Assembly (NCBI GenBank): GCA_041441465.1
Contig: JASDSY010000010.1
Location: forward strand, 372,001-436,000
Source: JASDSY01 sp041441465
GTDB taxonomy: Bacteria; Muiribacteriota; UBA9980
Length of the DNA: 64,000 bases
Direction of reading: 5' to 3'
Below the pieces are notes generated by a model. That model was not told the DNA's origin and did not search any database. It saw only the letters and a list, made by a program, of their open reading frames with translations. Below, piece after piece: positions 42,745 to 52,580 of the stretch. Made by a program: the position numbers and the translations under genes. The first letter of the stretch is position 1, and the number at the start of each line of letters is the position of its first letter.

Positions 42745-44355
42745 TTGAAAAATCATAAAAAAGCAAGTGGGAAAAAAATAAAAAGCGCAATTATTTGTCT
42801 GATTATTTTATTTTGTGTATATTTACCGGCGGCAAACGCTGAATCAAATATTTCAACACATGAAATAAAGCTTATAGATGTCATAAAAATGACAATAGAA
42901 AAAGACTCTAATATCAGAGTTAATAAAAGTCAGCAAAGGGCCGCCGGCGCAGGTGAGCTTTCGGCTAAAGCGGTTTTCGATCCTAATCTAAAAGCCTCAG
43001 TCACGCGCTCGTCGGAATACACCCCGTTGACCGAAAATCAAAAAAAGTCATACAGTAATTCAGGACACCCGGATGTCTCTAAAACCAGGCAGAGCGCTCT
43101 TTCATACAGCGTCGGGTACGAAAAGCGTTTCAGAAGCGGTACATCGATCTCGCCATCATTGACGGTTTCGACCACGGAATCAAATACTCCAAGCGGAACC
43201 GGGCCGTTCACTAACTCAAAAATCCAATTTTCGCTGACAAAGCCACTGGCAAAAGGCAATAACATAAAAGTTAACACCGCCGATGAGAAAACTTCGGCGA
43301 TAGAATCAGAATGTTCGACATTGGACACGGTTCACACAATTTCCAAAGCCGTGCGCGACGTGATAAATTCATACTGGAGTTACGCATACTCATATAAATC
43401 ACTGAAAATATCGAATGACGCGCGCGATCGTGCGCAAAAACTTTATGACGAAACCAAAATGCTCGTCGACAATTTCGAAACACCACCCGCCGAGCTTGAT
43501 CAATTAAAGGCCAGCCTTTTCGAAAAAGAGGCGGAATGTGAAAAAGCACGTCAGGCTTTACTCGAAGCCAAAAATTCCCTCAAAACTTCCATTGGAACAA
43601 CCGATGAAGTATTTTTTACAAACGCAGTGCCGGCGGATTTTTTCCCGATAGAAAACATTATAAACGAGACTTGCGAAGTCGAACGGCTTGTTAAAGAACT
43701 AACTATTTCTTCTCTAAAAAACAGAAACGATTATATCGCCGCCATGAAACGTTTAGAAAAATACAATTTTTCAATTCCGGCCGCCAGGGATTCATTAAGG
43801 CCTCAGGTCGATCTTCAAATCACCGCCGGTTACAGCGGCTTGAAAGAAGACAAAGGCGCGGCCGCATTAATTTCATCTATCAACAATAACGTACCGGGAG
43901 CGAATGTAAGCGCGGTAGTAAGTTATTCTTTTAATCCCGACAAAAAAAGCGCACGCGCTGAATTGATAAAAATCGACGAGCAATACATTCAATCACAAAT
44001 CAAGGCTGAAGAGTTAAAAAGGCAAATCGGCATAAATATAGAAACGAATGTTTCCTCCGTCTCATCGATATACGGCCGTTACAAGCGCATGATAGAAGCA
44101 ATAAAACTTTACAATAAAGCGCTTCAAAATGAGAGAGAAAAGAGTAAAATGGGCGCATCTACTTTAATCGACGTAGTAAGCGTCGAAGATAAACTTGGCT
44201 CGGCCGAGCTTTCTCTTGAAGCGGCGGTTTTGGAATACGCGACTGCCGTCACAAAGTTAAGATTTGAAGCCGGATGCCTTGGAAAAATAACGACGTCCGA
44301 ATGTGAAATCAACAGCAAAGATCTTCTCGAACTGCCCAAAATTGGAACATTATAA
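42745..44355 (+). CDS. TolC-like outer-membrane channel
   Basis: A 536-residue outer-membrane efflux protein. A signal peptide spans about 1-32 (ending ANA). The mature protein shows the TolC two-fold pattern of long amphipathic coiled helices (about 185-290 and 400-510) separated by beta-barrel strands (VSYSVGYEKRF, SISPSLTVS, VDLQITAGYS, SAVVSYSF). It would form the outer-membrane exit of the exporter encoded downstream. A TTG start at 42745 is used; the ribosome site is weak. It is the first gene of the exporter operon. Confidence 0.88.
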   Translation: MKNHKKASGKKIKSAIICLIILFCVYLPAANAESNISTHEIKLIDVIKMTIEKDSNIRVNKSQQRAAGAGELSAKAVFDPNLKASVTRSSEYTPLTENQKKSYSNSGHPDVSKTRQSALSYSVGYEKRFRSGTSISPSLTVSTTESNTPSGTGPFTNSKIQFSLTKPLAKGNNIKVNTADEKTSAIESECSTLDTVHTISKAVRDVINSYWSYAYSYKSLKISNDARDRAQKLYDETKMLVDNFETPPAELDQLKASLFEKEAECEKARQALLEAKNSLKTSIGTTDEVFFTNAVPADFFPIENIINETCEVERLVKELTISSLKNRNDYIAAMKRLEKYNFSIPAARDSLRPQVDLQITAGYSGLKEDKGAAALISSINNNVPGANVSAVVSYSFNPDKKSARAELIKIDEQYIQSQIKAEELKRQIGINIETNVSSVSSIYGRYKRMIEAIKLYNKALQNEREKSKMGASTLIDVVSVEDKLGSAELSLEAAVLEYATAVTKLRFEAGCLGKITTSECEINSKDLLELPKIGTL

Positions 44356-44432
44356 AAATAATACGCGTTTATAAAAAATACTACGCCGCTTCATCTAAAA
44401 GAAAAGAACCGGCGAAAAAATGGGGTAAAAAA

Positions 44433-45698
44433 ATGTCCGGTAGCCTTTTTAGAAAAACGGCCTTAGAAAAATTATCAACCCCGGATCAGCTTGACCGCAT
44501 TATAGCGGTTACAAGTCCGCGCTCCTGGCTGGCGCTTCTGGCCATTGCAATAGCGCTCGGCACAGCTCTTTTATGGGGAATTTTCGGCACTATTTCTTAT
44601 AAAGTAAGCGGAAGCGGCATGCTGATAAAAACCGGAGGGCTTTTTAACATTTGCCATAATTTCAGCGGCAAATTAATAGAAATCACTATCCGGGAAGGCA
44701 ACACCGTAAATGCCGGAACCGTTATAGCCAGGGTCGATCAGACTGACACAATGCAGCAGATAAACGACGCGGCTGAAAAAATAAAAAACCTTAAACTGCA
44801 GCGCGAAAAAACCCTTACCTTCAATACTGAAAGCCAGAAAAAAAATAATGAGTATTATGAGCAGGAAGCAAAAAAACTTCAAGAAACCATAAAAAACGGA
44901 ACTGACAATCTTAATCTTCTCAAGGAAAAACTTGCCAGCCAGAGCGTTCTTTTTTCAAAAGGCCTTCTCACTAAAGATACTCTTCTTACTACAAAGCAGC
45001 AAATAAACACTCAGGAAGAATCTATAGCTTCATCATACAATGATTTAAAAAGCCTCGAAGTAAAAAAAGTCGAAAACCAAAAAAGCAATAATGACGAAGT
45101 TTTCAAAATAGACAGCGAAATTAAAGAAGCTAAAGATAACATGAACTCGCTTGTAAAAAAATATGAAGACTCATCGAAAATTATAGCTCCATATTCCGGC
45201 CGGGTAATACAGATATCGACATCAGTCGGCAAAAGTATAAATATCGGCGACGCCATCGCCACAATAGAGCTGCCGGGGCAGGACTCGAACGAAGTGGAAG
45301 CCGTAACTTACGTTCCGATAAGCGAAGGAAAATTAGTTAAAAAAGGCATGGATGTGAGAATATCGCCTTCAATAGTGAAAAAAGAAGAATACGGATTCAT
45401 ACTTGGAAAGGTAACGGAAGTTTCCGAGTACCCCGTAACGTCAGGAAGAATAAAAGAACTTCTCGCCAATGACGATATTGTATCGACTATCACTAAATCC
45501 GGCGCGGTAATCGAAGTCAAAGCCTCGCTTTATAAAGACGATTCAACTCTCAGCGGCTATAAATGGTCGTCCGAAAAGGGGCCTCCGTTAAAAATACAGA
45601 GCGGCACCTTCTGTGAAACTCTTGTAACGTATAAAAATGAACGCCCCATAAATCTTGTAATCCCAATAATAAAAAAATGGACCGGAATTTATTATTAA
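44433..45698 (+). CDS. NHLM-type HlyD membrane-fusion protein
   Basis: A 421-residue periplasmic adaptor. A short cytoplasmic N-terminus with ITAVTSPRSWLALL-like sequence (here IAVTSPRSWLALLAIAIALG) leads into one transmembrane helix at about 31-55, then a lipoyl/barrel-sandwich half (GTVIARVDQTD), an alpha hairpin (about 105-230), the second half (KIIAPYSGRVIQISTSVG) and a beta-barrel. The TSPR-W-LALL start is characteristic of the NHLM bacteriocin HlyD subfamily. It would bridge the ABC exporter to the TolC-like channel. GGGG precedes the ATG. Confidence 0.93.
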   Translation: MSGSLFRKTALEKLSTPDQLDRIIAVTSPRSWLALLAIAIALGTALLWGIFGTISYKVSGSGMLIKTGGLFNICHNFSGKLIEITIREGNTVNAGTVIARVDQTDTMQQINDAAEKIKNLKLQREKTLTFNTESQKKNNEYYEQEAKKLQETIKNGTDNLNLLKEKLASQSVLFSKGLLTKDTLLTTKQQINTQEESIASSYNDLKSLEVKKVENQKSNNDEVFKIDSEIKEAKDNMNSLVKKYEDSSKIIAPYSGRVIQISTSVGKSINIGDAIATIELPGQDSNEVEAVTYVPISEGKLVKKGMDVRISPSIVKKEEYGFILGKVTEVSEYPVTSGRIKELLANDDIVSTITKSGAVIEVKASLYKDDSTLSGYKWSSEKGPPLKIQSGTFCETLVTYKNERPINLVIPIIKKWTGIYY

Positions 45699-45856
45699 TT
45701 AAAATCCATAATGATTAAATTTAATTTGAAATAAAAAATTTACACGGCTTTATAACTTCTGAGACACTAACGACATTATTTTTATAATTTTTGCTTGAAA
45801 TAAAGATAAACTCATTTTATGTAAAAAACATGCCTTCAAAAATAATAAGGATTTTT

Positions 45857-48028
45857 ATGGAAGATAACGCAAATAAGAAAATTTATAAAAATGTCAAAAC
45901 TCCGACACTTATACAGATGGAAGCAGTCGAGTGCGGTGCAGCCGCTCTGGGAATAATTTTCGGCTATTACGGACTCTACGTAACGCTTGAAGAGCTTCGA
46001 GAAAAATGCGGTGTTTCAAGGGACGGCAGCAAGGCGCTGAATATATTGAAAGCGGCGCGCGGTTATAATTTTACCGCCAAAGGTTTTAAATACGATCCGG
46101 CGGACCTCAAATACCTCAAATTTCCGGTCATAATACATTGGAATTTCAATCACTTCCTTGTTCTTGAAGGCTTTTCGGGCAAAACCGTTTATCTTAACGA
46201 TCCGGCGGAAGGGCCTCGCCAGGTATCGTATGAGGAATTTAACGACTCGTATACAGGCATTACGCTGACATTCGAACCGGCGGAAGGTTTTAAAAAGAGC
46301 GGCCGCCCTAAAAGCATGTTGAAAGCGATCTTAAACAGGCTGCCCGGAATGCGCCTTGCGCTGGCATACTCGATATTGGCCGGCCTCTTCCTTGTAATAC
46401 CCGGACTTATAATACCGACATTTTCAAAAATTTTTATAGACAACATACTGATCGGGAAAACTACGGACTGGCTGAGGCCGCTTATCATAGGCATGGCTAT
46501 TACAGCGATACTTCGAGGCGCCCTTACGGCGCTGCAGCAGCACCATCTTTCAATGCTGGAAATTAAGCTCGCAATTTCTGGTTCCGCAAAGTTTTTTAAC
46601 CACATACTGCATCTACCTATCGAGTTTTTTTCACAGCGTTTTGCGGGCGACCTCAGCGCGCGTCTTCAGTCAAATGACATCATAGCCCGCCTTTTTTCAG
46701 GCGAGCTTGCCACCAACACTTTGAATTGTTTTCTGATAGTTTTTTACGCCTTTCTTATGTGCCAATACGATATTATGCTTACCGCTATAGGTATCGCCAT
46801 AGCGGTTTTCAATATTGCGCTTCTTAAAATAGTCTCACGGCGTAAAAAGGATCAAAACCAGAAGCTGCTTCAAATACAGGGGAAATTCATGGGTGATGCA
46901 ATAAGCGGACTTTCGATAATAGAGACATTAAAAGCTACAGGCGCCGAATCTGATTTTTTCGCTAAAATAGGCGGACTTCACGCAAACGTAGTATGCGCAT
47001 CCCAGGATATGGAAGTGACTAACCAGTTTTTAGCCTGCGTGCCGACATTTCTGACGTCCCTCAATAACGCATTAATATTAGGCGTGGGCGGAATGCTTGT
47101 AATGGACGGAAAACTTACGCTCGGTATGCTGGTCGCTTTCCAGAGTCTTATGACGAGTTTCATAGAGCCTGTCAACAGGCTCGTTCAACTTGGCTCGTCG
47201 ATCCAGGAACTTGAAGGAAGCATGAACAGAATCGATGACGTTATGAACTACCGCACCGACAGCCGTTTCGATAATGAATTAAAATTCAGCGGCGAAAAGT
47301 CGAAACTTTCCGGATTCGTCGAGTTAAGAAACGTAACGTTCGGTTATAGCAGGCTTGAACCGCCGCTTATCGAGAATTTTAATCTCTGCCTGAAGCCGGG
47401 AATGCGCGTGGCATTGGTCGGCAGTTCAGGTTCAGGAAAATCCACAGTGGCTAAGCTAGTATCTGGATTATACGCGCCGTGGTCAGGAGAGATTTTTTTT
47501 GACGGCAGGGCCAGATCTGAAATTTCAAACCACATAATAACAAACTCCGTAGCGATAGTCGATCAAGAAATATCGATGTTTGACGGAACGGTAAAAGAAA
47601 ACATAACTTTATGGGACTCATCCGTAGCCGACACGGCAGTAATAAAAGCCACACAGGACGCCGCCATTCACGAAGACGTGGCGCGCCGGCCGGCTGCTTA
47701 CGACTCCAGGATAGAGGAAAGCGGAAAGAATTTCAGCGGCGGTCAGCGGCAGAGGCTTGAAATAGCAAGAGCGCTTGCTATAAATCCTTCGATAATGATC
47801 CTGGATGAAGCTACGAGCGCCCTCGATCCGCAGACGGAAAAAATAATCGACGACAGCATACGCCGGCGCGGCTGCACTTGTATTATAGTCGCGCACCGCC
47901 TCAGCACGATAAAAGACTGCGATGAAATAATAGTCATGGAGTACGGCAAAATAGTCTGCCGCGGCACTCATGAAGAACTTATGGCCGATCCGGAAAGCGC
48001 CTATGCGCAATTAATAAAAATGCACTAA
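45857..48028 (+). CDS. NHLM-type C39 peptidase/ABC exporter
   Basis: About 723 residues from an ATG with AAGGA upstream (the earlier TTG at 45791 and ATG at 45830 are less likely). Residues 10-140 are a C39 cysteine protease: Cys at about 25 in VECGAA, His at about 98 in NHFLVLEG and Asp at about 115 in LNDPAEG. Six transmembrane helices follow (about 165-450), then a nucleotide-binding domain with Walker A GSSGSGKSTV at about 521, signature FSGGQRQR and Walker B IMILDEATS. It would cut the GG leader and export the core peptide. Its gene lies 5.5 kb from the precursor genes. Confidence 0.95.
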   Translation: MEDNANKKIYKNVKTPTLIQMEAVECGAAALGIIFGYYGLYVTLEELREKCGVSRDGSKALNILKAARGYNFTAKGFKYDPADLKYLKFPVIIHWNFNHFLVLEGFSGKTVYLNDPAEGPRQVSYEEFNDSYTGITLTFEPAEGFKKSGRPKSMLKAILNRLPGMRLALAYSILAGLFLVIPGLIIPTFSKIFIDNILIGKTTDWLRPLIIGMAITAILRGALTALQQHHLSMLEIKLAISGSAKFFNHILHLPIEFFSQRFAGDLSARLQSNDIIARLFSGELATNTLNCFLIVFYAFLMCQYDIMLTAIGIAIAVFNIALLKIVSRRKKDQNQKLLQIQGKFMGDAISGLSIIETLKATGAESDFFAKIGGLHANVVCASQDMEVTNQFLACVPTFLTSLNNALILGVGGMLVMDGKLTLGMLVAFQSLMTSFIEPVNRLVQLGSSIQELEGSMNRIDDVMNYRTDSRFDNELKFSGEKSKLSGFVELRNVTFGYSRLEPPLIENFNLCLKPGMRVALVGSSGSGKSTVAKLVSGLYAPWSGEIFFDGRARSEISNHIITNSVAIVDQEISMFDGTVKENITLWDSSVADTAVIKATQDAAIHEDVARRPAAYDSRIEESGKNFSGGQRQRLEIARALAINPSIMILDEATSALDPQTEKIIDDSIRRRGCTCIIVAHRLSTIKDCDEIIVMEYGKIVCRGTHEELMADPESAYAQLIKMH

Positions 48029-48055
48029 TTGCTAATTAATCGGGAGAAATTAAAA

Positions 48056-50944
48056 ATGGAAACCAGGCTGAAAGCCAAAGATGTCTTTCTGCTGGAAGGT
48101 GAAAAAAAAATATGGCTCGTAAATGAAGGCGCTGTAAATGTTTTTTTTACACGCCTGACCGATGACGGCTCTTACGGAAAAAGAACCTGGCTTTTTACAG
48201 TCGAAAAGGGCGGCATGCTCGCGGGTTTTACATACAAATCAAACAATCCTTACAGGATAATAGCGGGAGCCGCGCCGGAAGCCGTACTTGAAGAAAAAAC
48301 TACGGAATTCATAGAGTCAAACAACGAATCTGACGAAACCGCCCGGATGAAAACAAAATTATTAAACTCCTGGACGGAAAATCTAACGCTGGCGCTCGTC
48401 GACTATAAACTGCCGCCTAAAACACTTAAATTTATAGAGGCCTGCGGCAGCACAGAACTTAATGCCGGCACATTTTACGGCGCAAGACCCGGTGAAGTTC
48501 TATGGGTAAAACTTCTCGAAGGCGAAGCTGAAACTCTGGGTTGCTACATGGCTTTTTTTAAGGGCCATGCCGGTTACTTTCCTGTAACAAACCGTTTTTG
48601 GTTCAGAATGTGTTCGGAAAGCACCGCGGAAGGAGTCAACCCGTCGATATCCGCCTGCAATACCGAAAAATTCCTGACATTTCCCGACGCTTCAGTCAGT
48701 ATCGGCGCGTTTCACGCCATAGTATTGTGGCTTTTGATCGAGAAAACGGAAAATACCGATACGGCCGAAAAAATAAGACTTTTTAAAAAAATTGAACATG
48801 ACAGTTATCTTATCGACAAATCTCTGGCGGGATTCGCTTCCATAATCGCACCCGATTTCGGAATTTCTCCTTTAAACATAGACGATATCGACGCTCTTTC
48901 TGCCGCCTGCAAAATAATCGGCGAAGCGGCGGGAATTAAAATTATTATTCCGCCGTCGATGAAAAAAGACGAAAAGCCGGCCGATCCTGTAGCTGAAATC
49001 GCGAGAACTTCAATGATCAGGCACAGGAAATTACTTCTCAGGGATAAATGGTGGGAAAAAAATTCAGGCCCTCTTCTCGCGTTTCTTGAAGACGGAAGGC
49101 CGGCTGCTCTTATTCAGCAATCAGTATGCAGTTATAAAATGCACATTCCCGGCGAAGCCGGGGCAGTTTCCGTAACCGCAAAAGAAGCCTCCCGGCTTAA
49201 CGGAATAGCTTATATGTTTTATAAACCTCTGCCGCAAAGGCCTCTAAAATTTGCCGACATAAGCGCATATTGCATAAACGCCGGAATAACCCGCGATATT
49301 TTTATGATGCTTCTGGCTGGCTGCATTTTAAGCCTCATAAATATGCTTACCCCTATGGCGACCAGTCTCGCGTTCGACAGCATAATACCGGAATTTGAAC
49401 GTTCACAAATGGCCCAGATGACAATGATTCTAATATCGGCGTCGTTTTGCGTCCTGCTTTTCCAGTTTTTCAGGTCCGTAGCGACAATGCGTTTCGAAAA
49501 TATCGCAGACGCTTCGCTTCAAGCGGCGGTCTGGGACAGGCTTCTTGCGCTGCCGGCGCCTTTTTTCAGAAAATTTTCAACCGGCGACCTGGCGATGCGC
49601 GCTACAAGCATAAATACAATCAGACAGACGATTTCCGGCACAGTTTTCAGTTCAATACTCACCGGCACTTTTTCAGTATTGAATTTTGCGCTGCTTTTTT
49701 ATTACAGCTTTAAACTTGCCGTTATAGCTCTAATTCTGGGCCTGGTCGCGCTGGCGTTTTACGTTTCTGTTATGTTCCTGCAGTATAATTATTCCAAACG
49801 CATAACCGCGCTCGACGGTAAATTATCCGGCCTTGTTTTTGAAATAATAAGCGGAATAGCTAAATTCAGGGTGGCGGGTGCCGAAAGCCGCGCGTTCAGC
49901 CTGTGGGCAAAAACATTTAAAGAAAAAAAAGAAATTCCAGTCTATATTCTCAATAACGCAATGCAAACATTCAATTCGGTTTACACTCTTATATGTTCAG
50001 GAATATTTTTCTGGTATATAATTAATTCCATGGATGAAAACTCATTTTCTTCCGGTTCATATACAGCGTTCAATTCAGCATTCACGACATTTTTTTCAGG
50101 CATGATCGAAATATCCTCAACTTTATTTTCTATTCTTAATGTTTTTTCGCTTTATGAACGAGCGCTGCCAATATTAGAGGCGGTCCCGGAATTTGACGAA
50201 GCGAAAGAAGACCCGGGCGAGCTCAACGGCGCCGTAGAAATAAGCGGAGTAACTTTTAAATACGAGGGAAGCCTTATCCCGGCTTTAAATGACATATCGA
50301 TAAAAATAAATCCAGGCGAATTCGCGGCGATAGTAGGGCCGTCAGGAAGCGGCAAATCAACGCTTATAAGGCTGCTTCTCGGTTTCGACAAACCCCTTTC
50401 CGGTTCGATACTTTATGACGGCCACGATCTTTCCGGCATAGACGTAAGAGCGGTAAGAAGACAGGTAGGAGTGGTTCTCCAGAACGGCCAGCTGATGTCA
50501 GGAAATATAATGTCTAATATCATCGGGTCTTCGACGCTGACCATAAATGACGCCTGGGAAGCCGCAAGAAACGCAGGATTAGAGTCCGACATCGAAATGA
50601 TGCCGATGGGAATGCATACTATGATCAGCGAAGGCGCCTCCACTATATCAGGCGGCCAGAAGCAGCGCATATTAATAGCGCGCGCGCTCGTGAAAAAACC
50701 TAGAATAATAATTTTTGACGAGGCGACAAGCGCACTCGATAATAAAACTCAAGCCGTCGTTTCAGAGAGTCTTGAAAACCTTCATTCAACAAGAATCGTC
50801 ATAGCGCACCGCCTCAGCACCATAATAAAAGCCGACCGTATTTTCGTTATTGAAAACGGCCGTCTCGTGGAAAGCGGCAATTATGAAGAATTGATAAAGC
50901 AAAACGGACTTTTTAAAAAGCTCGCCGAAAGGCAGATTGCTTGA
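48056..50944 (+). CDS. Second NHLM-type ABC exporter subunit
   Basis: About 962 residues from an ATG with GGGAG upstream (TTG at 48029 is unlikely). The N-terminal 370 residues are an extra cytoplasmic domain (AKDVFLLEG, GAVNVFFTRLTDDG) characteristic of the second NHLM ABC protein, not a C39 peptidase. Transmembrane helices lie at about 410-700, followed by Walker A GPSGSGKSTL at about 761, signature SGGQKQR at about 866 and IIIFDEATSALD. It probably forms a heterodimer with the preceding protein. The RiPP export operon ends here as far as conserved genes go. Confidence 0.93.
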   Translation: METRLKAKDVFLLEGEKKIWLVNEGAVNVFFTRLTDDGSYGKRTWLFTVEKGGMLAGFTYKSNNPYRIIAGAAPEAVLEEKTTEFIESNNESDETARMKTKLLNSWTENLTLALVDYKLPPKTLKFIEACGSTELNAGTFYGARPGEVLWVKLLEGEAETLGCYMAFFKGHAGYFPVTNRFWFRMCSESTAEGVNPSISACNTEKFLTFPDASVSIGAFHAIVLWLLIEKTENTDTAEKIRLFKKIEHDSYLIDKSLAGFASIIAPDFGISPLNIDDIDALSAACKIIGEAAGIKIIIPPSMKKDEKPADPVAEIARTSMIRHRKLLLRDKWWEKNSGPLLAFLEDGRPAALIQQSVCSYKMHIPGEAGAVSVTAKEASRLNGIAYMFYKPLPQRPLKFADISAYCINAGITRDIFMMLLAGCILSLINMLTPMATSLAFDSIIPEFERSQMAQMTMILISASFCVLLFQFFRSVATMRFENIADASLQAAVWDRLLALPAPFFRKFSTGDLAMRATSINTIRQTISGTVFSSILTGTFSVLNFALLFYYSFKLAVIALILGLVALAFYVSVMFLQYNYSKRITALDGKLSGLVFEIISGIAKFRVAGAESRAFSLWAKTFKEKKEIPVYILNNAMQTFNSVYTLICSGIFFWYIINSMDENSFSSGSYTAFNSAFTTFFSGMIEISSTLFSILNVFSLYERALPILEAVPEFDEAKEDPGELNGAVEISGVTFKYEGSLIPALNDISIKINPGEFAAIVGPSGSGKSTLIRLLLGFDKPLSGSILYDGHDLSGIDVRAVRRQVGVVLQNGQLMSGNIMSNIIGSSTLTINDAWEAARNAGLESDIEMMPMGMHTMISEGASTISGGQKQRILIARALVKKPRIIIFDEATSALDNKTQAVVSESLENLHSTRIVIAHRLSTIIKADRIFVIENGRLVESGNYEELIKQNGLFKKLAERQIA

Positions 50945-51049
50945 TTATATTAAGTATGGCATTAATTGTTTTATTTTCATAATTTTCATCATAATAACGC
51001 AGCGGTAATTATGATCGGCAGGTATAATTATTTACAGGGAGCAATAAAA

Positions 51050-51994
51050 GTGAAACCAGATATCCAAAATGAAGAAAAATCAACTTTTATTGAAAGGCCG
51101 GTATCTTATAAAACTCATGACGGCATTTTAATTGACGGAATTATAACTTCTCCCGATAAACCGTGCAATAAAAGTTTGCCCGGAATAGTTCTGGTTCACG
51201 GCTCCGCACCGTTAGATATGGACGGAAGCTGGCCTGCATATTTTCGCGGCATACCGCAAACATTTAACGGTAATGAAGTAAAAAACTTTAAAATGATCGC
51301 CGAACATTTATCGCGTAACGGATATACCGTCATCAGGGCAAATAAAAGAGGGGTTACCAAAACAATAACGGACGTAAATTATGATATTTATAAAACATCA
51401 TCGTACACTAATTTATTGCATGATTTGAATTCTAAAATAGAAATTCTCAAAACCGAATCGAATATTGATAAATTTATTCTTTTAGGCTGGAGCGAGGGGA
51501 CGATTTTATCCTCGAAAATTGCCCAGATGAGAAGCGATGTAATCGGAATGATCCTAATGGGCGACGTGGGTTCTTCATTTAAAGAGTTAATACGCCATTT
51601 TTATAAAACTGAAAAAGAGTTTCAAGAAGAAATCAGTTTAATCGAAAAAATGCCTGATTATGAAATGGCAGGACTGGACCGGCCGGCAATAAGGATAAAA
51701 GAACTTTTCCGGGATATATCCAACGCGGAAAGGATCGAAAAACTAAAAATTCCGATATTGGTCCTTCACGGAAAAATCGACGTTGAAACACCTGTATCTG
51801 AAGCATTTCTTGTAAAAAAAGCGATTGATAAAAACAATAACCCGCGCAGTAAAGTTATAATATATGAAACATTCGGACATGGTTTTGCGCCCCATCTCGG
51901 CGATAACAATGAAATAAAAACAGAGGGGCCGTTCGACGAATCCGTATTGACCGATATAAAAATATGGTTAAACAGTAATTATAAAGATATTTAA
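51050..51994 (+). CDS. Alpha/beta hydrolase (Dienelactone hydrolase-like/esterase)
   Basis: About 314 residues from a GTG at 51050 preceded by AGGGAG at 8 bases; an ATG at 51011 is also possible but lacks a ribosome site. The fold shows VLVHGSAPLDMDG (oxyanion region), the nucleophile elbow GWSEGT (GxSxG) at about 151, and a C-terminal Asp/His pair in ILVLHGKIDVETPV and FGHGFAPH. It would cleave an ester or peptide bond. It lies 100 bases behind the exporter, on the same strand, so a role in the RiPP locus (leader or immunity) is possible but unproven. Confidence 0.85.
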   Translation: MKPDIQNEEKSTFIERPVSYKTHDGILIDGIITSPDKPCNKSLPGIVLVHGSAPLDMDGSWPAYFRGIPQTFNGNEVKNFKMIAEHLSRNGYTVIRANKRGVTKTITDVNYDIYKTSSYTNLLHDLNSKIEILKTESNIDKFILLGWSEGTILSSKIAQMRSDVIGMILMGDVGSSFKELIRHFYKTEKEFQEEISLIEKMPDYEMAGLDRPAIRIKELFRDISNAERIEKLKIPILVLHGKIDVETPVSEAFLVKKAIDKNNNPRSKVIIYETFGHGFAPHLGDNNEIKTEGPFDESVLTDIKIWLNSNYKDI

Positions 51995-52054
51995 AAATAA
52001 TCCGAAAATATTTATAAATATAAAGTATTTTTCATGTTCCGGAGGCAGAAAAAT

Positions 52055-52366
52055 ATGAGCATTTCAGCAGCAGGCACGAAGTTAAATATTGCAAGTCCGC
52101 CTGAATCCAATAACAGTAACGAGGTAAGTCAGCTTCAGCGGCAAATAACAAAATTGCAGAATCAAATAACAAAATTAAAAGACAGCAAAACGGATGAAAA
52201 AACAAAGCAGCAGCAGATTCAGCAGTTACAGCAGCAAATTATCCAGCTTGAAATGGAAATTCAGAGAATTCAAACCGAGAAAGCAAATAAATCCGCGAGT
52301 AATGATAAAGCAGATGACGGCGAATCAAAAAAATCAGATGATAATCGCATTGACATATATGTATAA
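52055..52366 (+). CDS. Short Gln-rich coiled-coil protein
   Basis: About 103 residues from an ATG with an ideal CCGGAGGCAG box (ATG at 52034 is inside the box region and less likely). Residues 25-85 are a highly regular heptad coiled coil rich in Gln and Leu (RQITKLQNQITKLKDSK, QQIQQLQQQIIQLEMEI). No signal peptide. The tail is acidic. Probably a structural or scaffold protein. A terminator follows. Confidence 0.72.
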   Translation: MSISAAGTKLNIASPPESNNSNEVSQLQRQITKLQNQITKLKDSKTDEKTKQQQIQQLQQQIIQLEMEIQRIQTEKANKSASNDKADDGESKKSDDNRIDIYV

Positions 52367-52419
52367 AAACAATTAATTTTCAGAATAAAAAGTTTATAAA
52401 TTAACTTGTAAATAGGTTA

Positions 52420-52466
52420 AAAAGCGCTTCTAAAATTTTTAATATAAATTTTAGAAGTGTTTTTAT
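52420..52466 (+). terminator. Terminator
   Basis: Stem 52420-52438 / 52446-52464 (AAGCGCTTCTAAAATTT with AAATTTTAGAAGTGTTT), one mismatch or G-T pairs, T run. Confidence 0.8.
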
Positions 52467-52514
52467 TTAGTAGTATTTTTTTTAAATCATTTAATTCATG
52501 AATACAGAAAATTC

Positions 52515-52542
52515 TTGTAAAAATATAAAAATATGATATAAT
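52515..52542 (+). promoter_or_regulatory. Sigma-70 promoter
   Basis: TTGTAA, 16-base spacer, TATAAT (52537-52542), 38 bases before the cyclase gene. Confidence 0.6.
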
Positions 52543-52580
52543 TCACTTAATAAATATAAAGTCTGGAAAGGGATATTAAA

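Noticed and set aside
50957..50971. TGGCATTAATTGTTT behind the exporter operon as a fifth sigma-54-like element
   Set aside because: The GG-to-GT distance is 10, not 12, so it breaks the pattern.
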